Of a stretch of DNA of 64,000 nt, positions 53,013-61,025 are shown piece by piece. Numbering within the stretch: position 1 is the first letter of the stretch; each line of letters opens with the position of its first letter. The stretch is from Bacillus subtilis subsp. subtilis (GTDB lineage Bacteria; Pseudomonadota; Gammaproteobacteria; Xanthomonadales; Xanthomonadaceae). The stretch is taken from NCBI GenBank assembly GCA_021733645.1, contig JAHREJ010000001.1, positions 106,609 to 170,608 on the forward strand, given 5' to 3'. The position numbers were made by a program, and so were the translations under genes. The notes under the pieces were generated by a model that was not told the origin of the DNA, searched no databases, and saw only the letters and a program-made list of their open reading frames with translations.

Positions 53013-56000
53013 TTACAGCTGGCGCAACGCGTCCATCCGTTGTGCCAACTTTTTTGCTGAAATGCCGGTCCTGGCGCCCAGCTCCTGCGCGAACAGCGAC
53101 ACCCTCAGTTCTTCCAGGTCCCAACGCAGCGCCTGCCATTGCGTCCGTTGGCGCAGCCCGCGCGCGTCGGCCGCAGCCAGCGCATCGATGAACGGTCGCA
53201 GCTCCAGCATGCGGGCCTGGTCGCGGGGCGGATCGCGTTTGGCGCGCTCGCTGCGCAGGATCATCGCGCGCAGGTAGCGCGGATACTGGGCCAGCGCATC
53301 GGCCGGCGTGTCGCGCAGGAAGCCCGGATGCACCAGCCCGGCCAACTGCTGTTCCAGGTCATCCAGGTTGCCGCGCGCCCAGCCCATCAGCGTGGATTGC
53401 AACGACGGTTTAAGCTCGGCCACGTGGGCCAGGATGTTCTCGGCCAGTTTCAAGCGTGCCATCGCCTCGGCGAACAGGCCCTTGCCGGCCGTGTCGCGAC
53501 GCTGCGCGAACGCCGCCGGGTCGCGGATATCACCCAGGCCATCGGCCAGCACCGCATTCAATGCGGCATCCACCAGATCGCCGCGCAGACGCTCCTGTGA
53601 TTCGATGGCCGCATACAGCAGTCCGGTCTTGGGCGGCACCGGCAACTGCTTGCGGGCCTGTTTGGCCTTGTCGGCCAGGGCGATCTCCAACAGCCGGCGA
53701 ACCCCGCGCGGATGCTGCTCGGCCGCTTCATTGCGGTCGGCGAAGATCCGCAACGCGGCGGTATCGCCTTCGTCCACCAATGCCGGGTAAGCCGGCACAC
53801 CGGCTTCGCCCGGCACCTGCAGCGGGACCGGCGTGGCCGGGAAGTCGCGCAGCCCCGCCACCGCCAACGCGCGTCCGGCACGTGCGGCGAAGGCTTCGCC
53901 GGCCTGCCCGCCGAAGCGTGCACGCAGTGCGTCCAGGTCGCGTGCGCTGGCCAGCAGCTTGCCGCCGGCGTCGAACAGCCGCAGGTTCATGTGCAGGTGG
54001 GTGTCCAGCGCTGCCAGGTCGAAATCGGTGGCTGCCACCTGCGCACCGGTGGCCCGCGACAGGAACCGCGCCAGCTCGCCACGGATGTCGTCGGCGCTGG
54101 GGTCCGGAAACGCTTCGGCGAATGCGCGGCCGAAGTCGGGCGCCGGCACGTAGTTGCGGCGCATCGCCTTGGGCAGGCTGCGGATCAGCGCCGAGGCCTT
54201 GTCGGCAACAAAGCCCGGGGCCAGCCACGACAGCCGCGCCGCATCCAGCGCATTGAGCAGGTGCAGCGGTACATCCAGGCTGACGCCATCGTCGTCATTT
54301 CCCGGCTCGAAGCGGTAGTGCAGCGCCAGGCGTGCGTCGCCCAGCGGCAGGTACTTGGGATAGCGTTCGGCATCGCTGCCTTCGCCGGGCAGCAGGTCGG
54401 CCAGCGACCAGGCCAGGCCGTGGCGTTTCTCCGGCGTCAGCCCCTTCCACCAGGTATCCAGCGCGGTGGCCGAATGGATCTCCGACGGCACCCGGTCCAG
54501 GTACCAGCGCGCCTGCCAGCCCTCGTCGGCAACGATGCCGGCGCGGCGCAGCTTGGCTTCTTCCTCGCGCGCCTGCTCCAGCACCGTGAGGTTGTCGGCG
54601 ATGACGCTGGCGCGGGTATTGATCTCGCCGGTCACCAGGCCCTGGCGAACGAACAGGTCGTGCGCCTCGCCCGGTGCGATGCGGCCGTAGTGCACCGGCT
54701 TTTTCGGGGCCAGCACCAACCCGAACAGGCTGATCTGCTCGGAGGCCAGCACCTGGCCCTGGGCGCGCGACCAGTGCGGGTCGAAGTGTTTGCGCAGCAG
54801 CAGGTGCGGCAGCTCGGCGATCACCCAGTCCGGTTCGATGGCCGCGTTGGTCAGGCCCCAGATCTTCTGCGTATCCAGCAGCGTGGCGGTGAGCAACCAC
54901 GGCGGCGGCCGCTTGGCCAGCACCGAGCCGGGGAAGGGCAGGAAGCGGCGCTGGCGCGGCGCCAGGAAATCGGCCTTGTCGCTGCGATGGCCGATCTGCG
55001 TGGGCAGCCCGGCGATCAGCGCGCGGTGCAGGGTCTGGTAGGCGGCGGCGCGGACTTTGTCGCTGAAGCTGCCCCGTGCCTGGGGTGGGTTGGCACTGGG
55101 CGTTGCGGCGGCGACAGGCACCGCCGGCTCAGGCTTGCCTTCGCGGGCCAGGCGCGCGGCGCGGTGCTGCTGGCCACGCGTGGCCTTTACCTTGGCGTCG
55201 TCATCGCGCGCCGGGGCCGGCGCGGACGAACCGGCCAGCAACGGCTCCAGCGACGCGGCGGCGGCCTCTTCGGTCCAGCCCAGTTCCTCGCACAACACGC
55301 GCAGCTGGCGGTGCAGCTCGCGCCACTCACGCATGCGCAGGAAGCCCAGGAAATGGCGTTCGCACCAGCCACGCAGCTTGGACTGGGTGAGGTCTTCGTG
55401 GGCCTGGCGATAACCGTCCCACAGCCGCAGCACGCCGACAAATTCCGAGCGGCCGTCGGCAAACAGCGCATGCGCGGTGTCGGCCGCGCCGCGGGCTTCG
55501 GGCGGGCGCTCGCGCGGGTCCTGGATGCCCAGGAACGAGGCGATCACCAGCATCGGCCGCAGGCAGCCCTGCGCCTGCGCGGCCACCAGCATCCGCGCCA
55601 GCTTCACGTCCACTGGCAGGCGCGCCATCTGCCGCCCCACCGCCGTCAGGCGGCGCTCGGCATCCACCGCGCCAAGTTCGCCCAGCTGCTGCCAGCCATC
55701 GGCGATGGCACGCTCATCGGGGGCCTCCAGGAACGGGAAATCCTCGATCTGGCCCAGGCCCAGCTGCAGCATGCGCAGGATCACCCCGGACAGGCTGGAA
55801 CGGCGGATTTCCGGATCGGTGAATTCAGCGCGCGAGAGGAAGTCCGCTTCCGAATACAGCCGGTAGCAGATGCCTTCGGACACGCGCCCGCAACGGCCTT
55901 TGCGTTGGTTGGCGCTGGCCTGGGACACCGCCTCGATGTGCAGCCGGTCCAGCTTCTGGCGCGGGCTGTAACGCTTGACCCGGGCCAGGCCGGGATCCAC

Positions 56001-57113
56001 CACATAGCGGATGCGCGGCACCGTCAGCGAGGTTTCGGCCACATTGGTGGCCAGCACGATGCGGCGCTTGCCGCCAGGGTTGAAGACCTCGTCCTGGTCC
56101 TTCACCGACAGCCGCGCGTACAGCGGCAGCACTTCGGTTTCGCGGTACTTGCGGCGTTCCAGCGCCTGGTGCGCGTCGCGGATCTCGCGCTCGCCGGGGA
56201 AGAACATCAGGATGTCGCCACGCGGGTCGATGCGGGTGATTTCATCCACCGCCGCGACAATGGCTTCGTTGACGGTGCGCTCGCCATCGCGGCCCCCGCT
56301 TTCCTCGCCACCGCCCTCGCCTTCCAGTGGGCGGTAACGCACCTCCACCGGGAACGTGCGGCCTTCGACGCTGATCACCGGGGCATCGTTGAAATGCTCG
56401 GCAAAGCGCGAGGTATCGATCGTGGCCGAGGTAACGATCAGCTTCAGGTCGGGGCGCTTGTGCAGCAACTGCTTGAGGTAGCCGAGCAGGAAGTCGATGT
56501 TGAGGCTGCGTTCGTGCGCTTCGTCAACGATGATCGTGTCGTACTGCGACAGCCAGCGGTCGCTGCTGATCTCGGCCAGCAGGATGCCGTCGGTCATGAA
56601 CTTGATGCGCGTGTCATCGCCAACCCGGTCGGTGAACCGCACCTGGTAGCCCACCACGGTCCCCAGCTCGGACTTCAGCTCCTGCGCCACACGGGTGGCC
56701 ACCGCGCGTGCGGCAATCCGTCGCGGCTGGGTGCAGCCGATCATCCCGGCCACACCGCGACCGGCGGCCAGGCACAGCTTGGGCAGCTGGGTGGTCTTGC
56801 CCGAGCCGGTTTCACCGGCGATCACCACCACCTGGTGGTCGCGGATCAGGGCGGTGATGCGCTCGGCTTCACGCGCAATCGGCAGGCTGTCGTCCAGACT
56901 CATCGACGGCTGGTGCCGGGCGCGAGTTTCGCGCCGCTGCACCGACGCCTGCAGGGCCTGCTCGAACGCGGCCGCCACGCCTGCATCGGCAGGTTTGGCC
57001 TGGCAACGCGACAGCATCCCGAGCAGCCGCCCGCGATCGCGGCTCATGGCGCTGTCGATCGCTGCGCGGAACTGGCGCAGGCGTGAAGTGTGTTGGTTGT
57101 CGATAGCGCTCAT
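53013..57113 (-). CDS. hrpA: ATP-dependent RNA helicase HrpA
   Basis: 1366 residues, a DEAH/RHA helicase. Walker A: IAGETGSGKTTQLPKL; DEAH: IIVDEAHERSLNIDF; motif III: VTSATIDTSRF; later motifs VLATNVAETSLTVPRIRYVVD and SQASANQRKGRCGRVSEG, then HA2, OB and the long C-terminal domain of HrpA (DUF3418). It acts on mRNA and stalled ribosomes. The codon at 57114-57116 is TTG in frame; the ATG at 57113 is taken as start. It is divergent from dps. Confidence 0.95.
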   Translation of the reverse strand: MSAIDNQHTSRLRQFRAAIDSAMSRDRGRLLGMLSRCQAKPADAGVAAAFEQALQASVQRRETRARHQPSMSLDDSLPIAREAERITALIRDHQVVVIAGETGSGKTTQLPKLCLAAGRGVAGMIGCTQPRRIAARAVATRVAQELKSELGTVVGYQVRFTDRVGDDTRIKFMTDGILLAEISSDRWLSQYDTIIVDEAHERSLNIDFLLGYLKQLLHKRPDLKLIVTSATIDTSRFAEHFNDAPVISVEGRTFPVEVRYRPLEGEGGGEESGGRDGERTVNEAIVAAVDEITRIDPRGDILMFFPGEREIRDAHQALERRKYRETEVLPLYARLSVKDQDEVFNPGGKRRIVLATNVAETSLTVPRIRYVVDPGLARVKRYSPRQKLDRLHIEAVSQASANQRKGRCGRVSEGICYRLYSEADFLSRAEFTDPEIRRSSLSGVILRMLQLGLGQIEDFPFLEAPDERAIADGWQQLGELGAVDAERRLTAVGRQMARLPVDVKLARMLVAAQAQGCLRPMLVIASFLGIQDPRERPPEARGAADTAHALFADGRSEFVGVLRLWDGYRQAHEDLTQSKLRGWCERHFLGFLRMREWRELHRQLRVLCEELGWTEEAAAASLEPLLAGSSAPAPARDDDAKVKATRGQQHRAARLAREGKPEPAVPVAAATPSANPPQARGSFSDKVRAAAYQTLHRALIAGLPTQIGHRSDKADFLAPRQRRFLPFPGSVLAKRPPPWLLTATLLDTQKIWGLTNAAIEPDWVIAELPHLLLRKHFDPHWSRAQGQVLASEQISLFGLVLAPKKPVHYGRIAPGEAHDLFVRQGLVTGEINTRASVIADNLTVLEQAREEEAKLRRAGIVADEGWQARWYLDRVPSEIHSATALDTWWKGLTPEKRHGLAWSLADLLPGEGSDAERYPKYLPLGDARLALHYRFEPGNDDDGVSLDVPLHLLNALDAARLSWLAPGFVADKASALIRSLPKAMRRNYVPAPDFGRAFAEAFPDPSADDIRGELARFLSRATGAQVAATDFDLAALDTHLHMNLRLFDAGGKLLASARDLDALRARFGGQAGEAFAARAGRALAVAGLRDFPATPVPLQVPGEAGVPAYPALVDEGDTAALRIFADRNEAAEQHPRGVRRLLEIALADKAKQARKQLPVPPKTGLLYAAIESQERLRGDLVDAALNAVLADGLGDIRDPAAFAQRRDTAGKGLFAEAMARLKLAENILAHVAELKPSLQSTLMGWARGNLDDLEQQLAGLVHPGFLRDTPADALAQYPRYLRAMILRSERAKRDPPRDQARMLELRPFIDALAAADARGLRQRTQWQALRWDLEELRVSLFAQELGARTGISAKKLAQRMDALRQL

Positions 57114-57133
57114 CAATCGAATTGTTTAGAACT

Positions 57134-57161
57134 TTGATTACTACTGAAAGGTTAGTCTGAT
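57134..57161 (+). promoter_or_regulatory. Candidate dps promoter
   Basis: TTGATT (57134-57139) and TCTGAT (57156-57161) are 16 bp apart in a strongly AT-rich 90-bp gap between hrpA and dps. The local composition suits a stress promoter; I cannot identify a convincing OxyR or IHF site. Confidence 0.35.
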
Positions 57162-57202
57162 CTATTGTGAAGGCCATCCCATCCACAAGGAGAATCATCC
57201 CC

Positions 57203-57754
57203 ATGGCGAAGACCAAGACACCGGCAAAAAAGACCCAGACCGGTAAGCAGAAGCTGGCAACGGCGGCCGCCTCGGCCCCGAACATTGATATCGGGATCAA
57301 GGAAGGCGATCGCAAGAAGATTGCCGACGGGCTGGCGGGCTTCCAGGCGGACGCGTTCACGCTTTACCTGAAGACGCACAACTTCCACTGGAATGTCACC
57401 GGGTCGATGTTCAACTCGCTGCACACCATGTTCGAGACCCAGTACACCGAGCAGTGGGCAGCCCTGGACGACGTCGCTGAACGCATCCGCGCATTGGGCT
57501 TCAATGCCCCGGGCTCCTACCGCGAGTTCGCGGCCCTGACCTCGATCGCCGAGGAACCGGGCCTGACCGACAGCGCAGACTGGCGTGAGATGGTACGCCA
57601 GTTGGTGGCCGCCAACGAGGCCGTGTGCCGTACCGCCCGCAAGGTGCTGGACGTGGCGGACGATGCCGACGACGCGCCGACCGAGGATCTGATGACCCAG
57701 CGCCTGCAGACGCACGAGAAGTACGCCTGGATGTTGCGGTCGTTGCTGCAGTAA
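57203..57754 (+). CDS. dps: DNA-protection ferritin-like protein Dps
   Basis: 183 residues. A Lys-rich N-terminal tail (MAKTKTPAKKTQTGKQK) likely binds DNA. The ferroxidase half-sites are KTHNFHWNVTG and the downstream helix with DDVAERIRALG, followed by the usual four-helix core. It forms dodecamers that oxidise and store iron and protect DNA in starvation or peroxide stress. The ATG at 57203 has AAGGAGAATCATCCCC before it; an in-frame ATG 12 codons earlier is rejected because it lacks a ribosome site. Confidence 0.96.
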   Translation: MAKTKTPAKKTQTGKQKLATAAASAPNIDIGIKEGDRKKIADGLAGFQADAFTLYLKTHNFHWNVTGSMFNSLHTMFETQYTEQWAALDDVAERIRALGFNAPGSYREFAALTSIAEEPGLTDSADWREMVRQLVAANEAVCRTARKVLDVADDADDAPTEDLMTQRLQTHEKYAWMLRSLLQ

Positions 57755-57783
57755 AGCGTTTGCGCTTCTGTTATCTGCGCGCG

Positions 57784-57890
57784 GCGAGGGCTCCACCCCC
57801 TTGCCGGGACACGCCGTAAATCCATCCCTGGAGGCTCGTGGGCGCCATCCCTGGCGCCCAACGGTCCCGGCAAGGGGGCGGAACCCTCGC
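57784..57890 (+). repeat. Palindromic repeat with conserved 53-nt core, copy 1
   Basis: Perfect 15-bp arms CCCCCTTGCCGGGAC (57796-57810) and their complement (57864-57878), extended imperfectly to 57784 and 57890 (GCGAGGG/CCCTCGC), enclose a 53-nt core (57811-57863). The core contains its own hairpin GGGCGCCA-TCCC-TGGCGCCC (57840-57859). The core is 45/53 identical to that of copy 2 at 58358-58464, in opposite orientation, while the arms differ. The gap 57755-58640 contains no gene I can support. Confidence 0.85.
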
Positions 57891-57984
57891 CCAGATAGAT
57901 TCCGCGCCGGGCGGTGGGATTGAAAAGCATGCAGAACAGGCGCCCGGTGGCGCCTGTTCTGCGTTTTAGGCCCTCTTTTCCACG

Positions 57985-58330
57985 ATTGGGGGAGAAAACT
58001 CCAGCCCAGGCTCCGGCTCCGGCTCCTGTTCTTCCTTTGCCCTTGGCTCTTCCTTTGCCCTTGGCTCCGCCTCTGCCCTTTGCCCTTGGCTCTGCCTCTG
58101 CCTTTGGCTCTGCCTCTGCCTTTGGCTCTGCCTCTGCCTTTGGCTCTGCCTCTGCCTTTGGCTCTGCCTCTGCCTTTGGCTCTGCCTTTGCCTTTGCCTT
58201 TGCCTTTGGCTCCGCCTCTGCCTTTGCCTTTGGCTCTGCCTTTGCCCCCGCCCTTCCACTTGCCTTTCCCTCTGCCTTTGCCTTTGCCTTTGCCTTTGCC
58301 TTTGCCTTTGCCTTTGCCTTCGGCTCCACC
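57985..58330. repeat. Hexanucleotide/18-bp tandem array (TTTGCC and variants)
   Basis: A compound simple repeat built on 6-bp units GCCTTT, GCCTCT and GGCTCT. The centre has about five copies of an 18-bp unit (GGCTCTGCCTCTGCCTTT), and the right part about eight uninterrupted GCCTTT. Every unit is a multiple of six, so long frames stay open on both strands (Lys-Ala-Glu-Pro on the minus strand), but these have no ribosome sites and overlap dps antisense. I treat it as non-coding. The strand is pyrimidine-rich on plus. Confidence 0.85.
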
Positions 58331-58357
58331 CTCCCATGCACACCAGCCCACTGTCGG

Positions 58358-58464
58358 GGCGCGGGGTGGGTGGGTTGGCGGGACCGTTGGGCGCCATGGA
58401 TGGCGCTCACGAGCCTACACGGACGTACTTGCGGCGTGTCCCGCCAACCCACCCACCCCGCGCC
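58358..58464 (-). repeat. Palindromic repeat with conserved 53-nt core, copy 2
   Basis: Perfectly complementary 27-bp arms (58358-58384 and 58438-58464, ending GGCGGGAC / GTCCCGCC) enclose a 53-nt core (58385-58437). On the minus strand this core matches copy 1 at 45 of 53 positions. Core length, the GGGAC/GTCCC boundary and overall size (107 bp) are the same in both copies, but the outer arm sequence is quite different (GGGTGGGTTGGC-type against CCCCCTTGCC-type), and remains paired in each. Confidence 0.88.
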
Positions 58465-58485
58465 AGCCATCGGCACGCGACGTAT

Positions 58486-58569
58486 GGGCTTTGGGCTTTG
58501 GGCTTTGGGCTTCGGGCTTCGGGCTTCGGGCTTCGGGCTTCGGGCTTCGGGCTTTGGGCTCTGGGCTTT
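58486..58569 (+). repeat. Period-7 GGG array upstream of recQ (G-quadruplex motif)
   Basis: Twelve GGG runs occur at an exact 7-bp spacing (58486, 58493, ... 58563), separated by CTTT or CTTC (once CTCT). This satisfies the G3-N4-G3 quadruplex rule many times over, on the recQ sense strand, 70 bp before the recQ ATG. With a period of 7 it cannot be a coding repeat in one frame except by 21-bp steps. Confidence 0.9.
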
Positions 58570-58640
58570 GACCCTCGCCCTACAACCGTCTCCGCATTTG
58601 GAGGACACGGCCAGCCCGCCTGCCGGGGTAAACTAGTGTG

Positions 58641-60443
58641 ATGTCTTCCCGCCCCGCGCACGACCTGCTCAGCCGCATCTTTGGTTACGACGATTTCCGC
58701 GGTCCGCAGCAGGCGATCGTTGAACATGTCGCCGCCGGCAATGACGCGCTCGTATTGATGCCCACCGGTGGCGGCAAGTCGCTGTGCTACCAGGTGCCCT
58801 CCCTGCTCCGCGACGGCACCGGCATCGTCATCTCGCCCCTCATCGCCCTCATGCAGGACCAGGTCGAAGCCCTGCGCCAGCTTGGCGTGCGCGCCGAATA
58901 CCTCAACTCCACCCTCGATGCCGACACCGCCGCCCGCGTGGAACGTGAACTGCTCGCCGGCGAACTGGACATGCTCTATGTCGCCCCCGAGCGCCTGCTC
59001 ACCGGCCGCTTCCTGTCGCTGCTCTCGCGCAGCACCATCGCCCTGTTCGCCATCGACGAAGCCCACTGCGTTTCCCAGTGGGGCCACGACTTCCGCCCCG
59101 AATACCGCCAGCTGACCGTCCTGCACGAACGCTGGCCCGACGTGCCGCGGATTGCCCTCACCGCCACCGCCGACCCGCCCACCCAGCGCGAAATCGCCGA
59201 GCGCCTCGATCTTACCCGCGCCCAGCACTTCGTCAGCTCCTTCGACCGCCCCAACATCCGCTACACCGTGGTGCAGAAGGACAACGCCAAGCGCCAGCTG
59301 CTGGATTTCCTCAAAGTGCATCGCCAGGAAGCCGGCATCGTCTACTGCATGTCGCGGCGCAAGGTCGAGGAAACCGCCGAGTTCCTGTGCAAGGAGGGCA
59401 TGAATGCCCTGCCCTACCACGCCGGCCTGCCCGCCGACGTGCGCGCCGCCAACCAGCGCCGCTTCCTGCGCGAAGATGGCATCGTCATGTGCGCCACCAT
59501 CGCCTTCGGGATGGGCATCGACAAACCCGACGTGCGCTTTGTCGCCCATACCGACCTGCCCAAGTCCATGGAAGGGTATTACCAGGAAACCGGCCGCGCC
59601 GGCCGCGACGGTGAACCCGCCGAAGCCTGGCTCTGCTACGGCCTGGGCGATGTGGTGCTGCTCAAGCAGATGATCGAACAATCCGAGGCCGGCGAAGAAC
59701 GCAAAAGCCTGGAACGCAACAAACTCGACCACCTGCTCGGCTACTGCGAATCCATGCAGTGCCGCCGCCAGGTGCTGCTGGCCGGCTTCGGGGAAACCTA
59801 CCCCCAGCCCTGTGGCAACTGCGACAACTGCCTGGTGCCGCCCGACGCATGGGATGCCAGCGTGGCCGCGCAGAAGGCCCTCAGCTGCGTCTACCGCAGC
59901 GGCCAGCGCTTCGGCGTGGGCCACCTCATCGACATCCTGCGCGGCGGCGAGAACGACAAAATCCGCCAGTTCGGCCACAGCCAACTGAGCACTTACGGCA
60001 TCGGCAAGGACCTCGACGCGCGCACCTGGCGCAGCGTGTTCCGCCAACTGGTGGCGGCCAGCCTGCTCGAAGTGGACAGCGAAGCCTACGGCGGCCTGCG
60101 CCTCACCGACGGCAGCCGCGAGGTCCTCAAGGGCCAGCGCAACGTGATGATGCGCCGCGAAAGTCCCAAGACCCGCGAGCGCGACCGCAGCGGCCAGCGC
60201 ACCGGCCTGTCGGTGCTGCCCGAAGACCTGGCGCTGTTCAACGCGCTGCGCAGCCTGCGCGCCGAACTGGCCAAGGAACAGAACGTCCCGGCCTTCGTCA
60301 TCTTCCACGACAGCACCCTGCGCAACATCGCCGAACAACGCCCGACCAGCATCGATGCGCTCGGCCGGGTCGGCGGCATCGGCGGTACCAAGCTGGCCCG
60401 CTACGGCGAGCGTCTGGTCGACATCGTGCGCGAAGAAGGGTGA
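58641..60443 (+). CDS. recQ: ATP-dependent DNA helicase RecQ
   Basis: 600 residues. Motifs: [17 protein letters not shown] (Walker A), [16 protein letters not shown] (DEAH), [29 protein letters not shown] (motif VI). The RQC part has zinc-binding cysteines ([15 protein letters not shown]) and the C-terminal HRDC domain follows ([16 protein letters not shown]). It is a 3'-5' helicase in recombination and fork repair, and RecQ enzymes unwind G-quadruplexes. The ATG at 58641 is used, just after an in-frame GTG; GGGG lies about 14 bp upstream. Confidence 0.97.
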   Translation: MSSRPAHDLLSRIFGYDDFRGPQQAIVEHVAAGNDALVLMPTGGGKSLCYQVPSLLRDGTGIVISPLIALMQDQVEALRQLGVRAEYLNSTLDADTAARVERELLAGELDMLYVAPERLLTGRFLSLLSRSTIALFAIDEAHCVSQWGHDFRPEYRQLTVLHERWPDVPRIALTATADPPTQREIAERLDLTRAQHFVSSFDRPNIRYTVVQKDNAKRQLLDFLKVHRQEAGIVYCMSRRKVEETAEFLCKEGMNALPYHAGLPADVRAANQRRFLREDGIVMCATIAFGMGIDKPDVRFVAHTDLPKSMEGYYQETGRAGRDGEPAEAWLCYGLGDVVLLKQMIEQSEAGEERKSLERNKLDHLLGYCESMQCRRQVLLAGFGETYPQPCGNCDNCLVPPDAWDASVAAQKALSCVYRSGQRFGVGHLIDILRGGENDKIRQFGHSQLSTYGIGKDLDARTWRSVFRQLVAASLLEVDSEAYGGLRLTDGSREVLKGQRNVMMRRESPKTRERDRSGQRTGLSVLPEDLALFNALRSLRAELAKEQNVPAFVIFHDSTLRNIAEQRPTSIDALGRVGGIGGTKLARYGERLVDIVREEG

Positions 60444-60537
60444 TGCCCCGCCTGGCCCCGGCGGAGCCGACTCCAGAGTTGAACACCGCGTTCAGCCGCA
60501 GGTGCGCCCGTGCCGGTTTGGCGATAGGGTATCGGCC

Positions 60538-60921
60538 ATGACCCCCGGTGGCCTGCTCCTGCGTGTGATGCTGATGCTCAGCCTGTTGCTCAACGGGCTG
60601 AACGTTGCCGTGGCCGCGCCGATGGCATTGGCCATGATCACCCCAGCCACTGCGGACGCTGCACCCCCTTGCCACGGCGACGCCCCGGCCCCGCCGGTGC
60701 ATGCCGCGCACCCCGCCGGCAACGGCGCCCAGGCCCCGCACGACGGCGACCACTGCAAAATCAAGGAATGCCTGCGCAGCTGCGCACAGCAGCCCAGCCT
60801 GACCGTGGCGGTCGCCTGGCTGCCCAGCCCGCCGCCGCCGGCACTGGCCCCCATCACCCACGCGCGTGCCGCCCTGCCCACGCCGCCGCTGGACCGCATC
60901 ACCCGCCCTCCGATCGGCTGA
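60538..60921 (+). CDS. copL: CopL-family copper-responsive regulatory/metal-binding protein
   Basis: 127 residues. Signal peptide (LLLRVMLMLSLLLNGLNVAVAA) followed by a Pro/Ala/His-rich part with CHGD and a Cys cluster (DHCKIKECLRSCAQQ). In Xanthomonas CopL precedes copAB and is needed for copper-induced expression of copAB. Position, size and cysteines fit. In the 94-bp gap before it, TGAAC-ACCGC-GTTCA (60480-60494) is a small inverted repeat that might be an operator. Confidence 0.82.
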   Translation: MTPGGLLLRVMLMLSLLLNGLNVAVAAPMALAMITPATADAAPPCHGDAPAPPVHAAHPAGNGAQAPHDGDHCKIKECLRSCAQQPSLTVAVAWLPSPPPPALAPITHARAALPTPPLDRITRPPIG

Positions 60922-60925
60922 CCCC

Positions 60926-61001
60926 GCGCTCGCTGCGAGCGCCTGTTCGATGCGATGCCACGCGCCTGGTCGCGTGCGCGTCTTGACGGCACCTGCGTGC
61001 C
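60926..61001 (+). promoter_or_regulatory. Two hairpins between copL and copA
   Basis: GCGCTCG-CTG-CGAGCGC (60926-60942) begins 4 bp after the copL stop, and GGCAC-CTGC-GTGCC (60988-61001) lies 24 bp before the copA ATG. There is no T run. They could form a leader involved in coupling copL translation to copA expression, or a partial terminator. Confidence 0.4.
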
Positions 61002-61025
61002 ATTCGGATTCGATTCGGAGTTGCA

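Noticed and set aside
57517..58608. A minus-strand frame coding Lys-Ala-Glu-Pro repeats, possibly a second histone-like protein
   Set aside because: It starts inside the 7-bp GGG array, runs through two palindromes and the hexamer array and ends antisense to dps. The open frame follows from the 6-bp period. No start site or family-like N-terminus.
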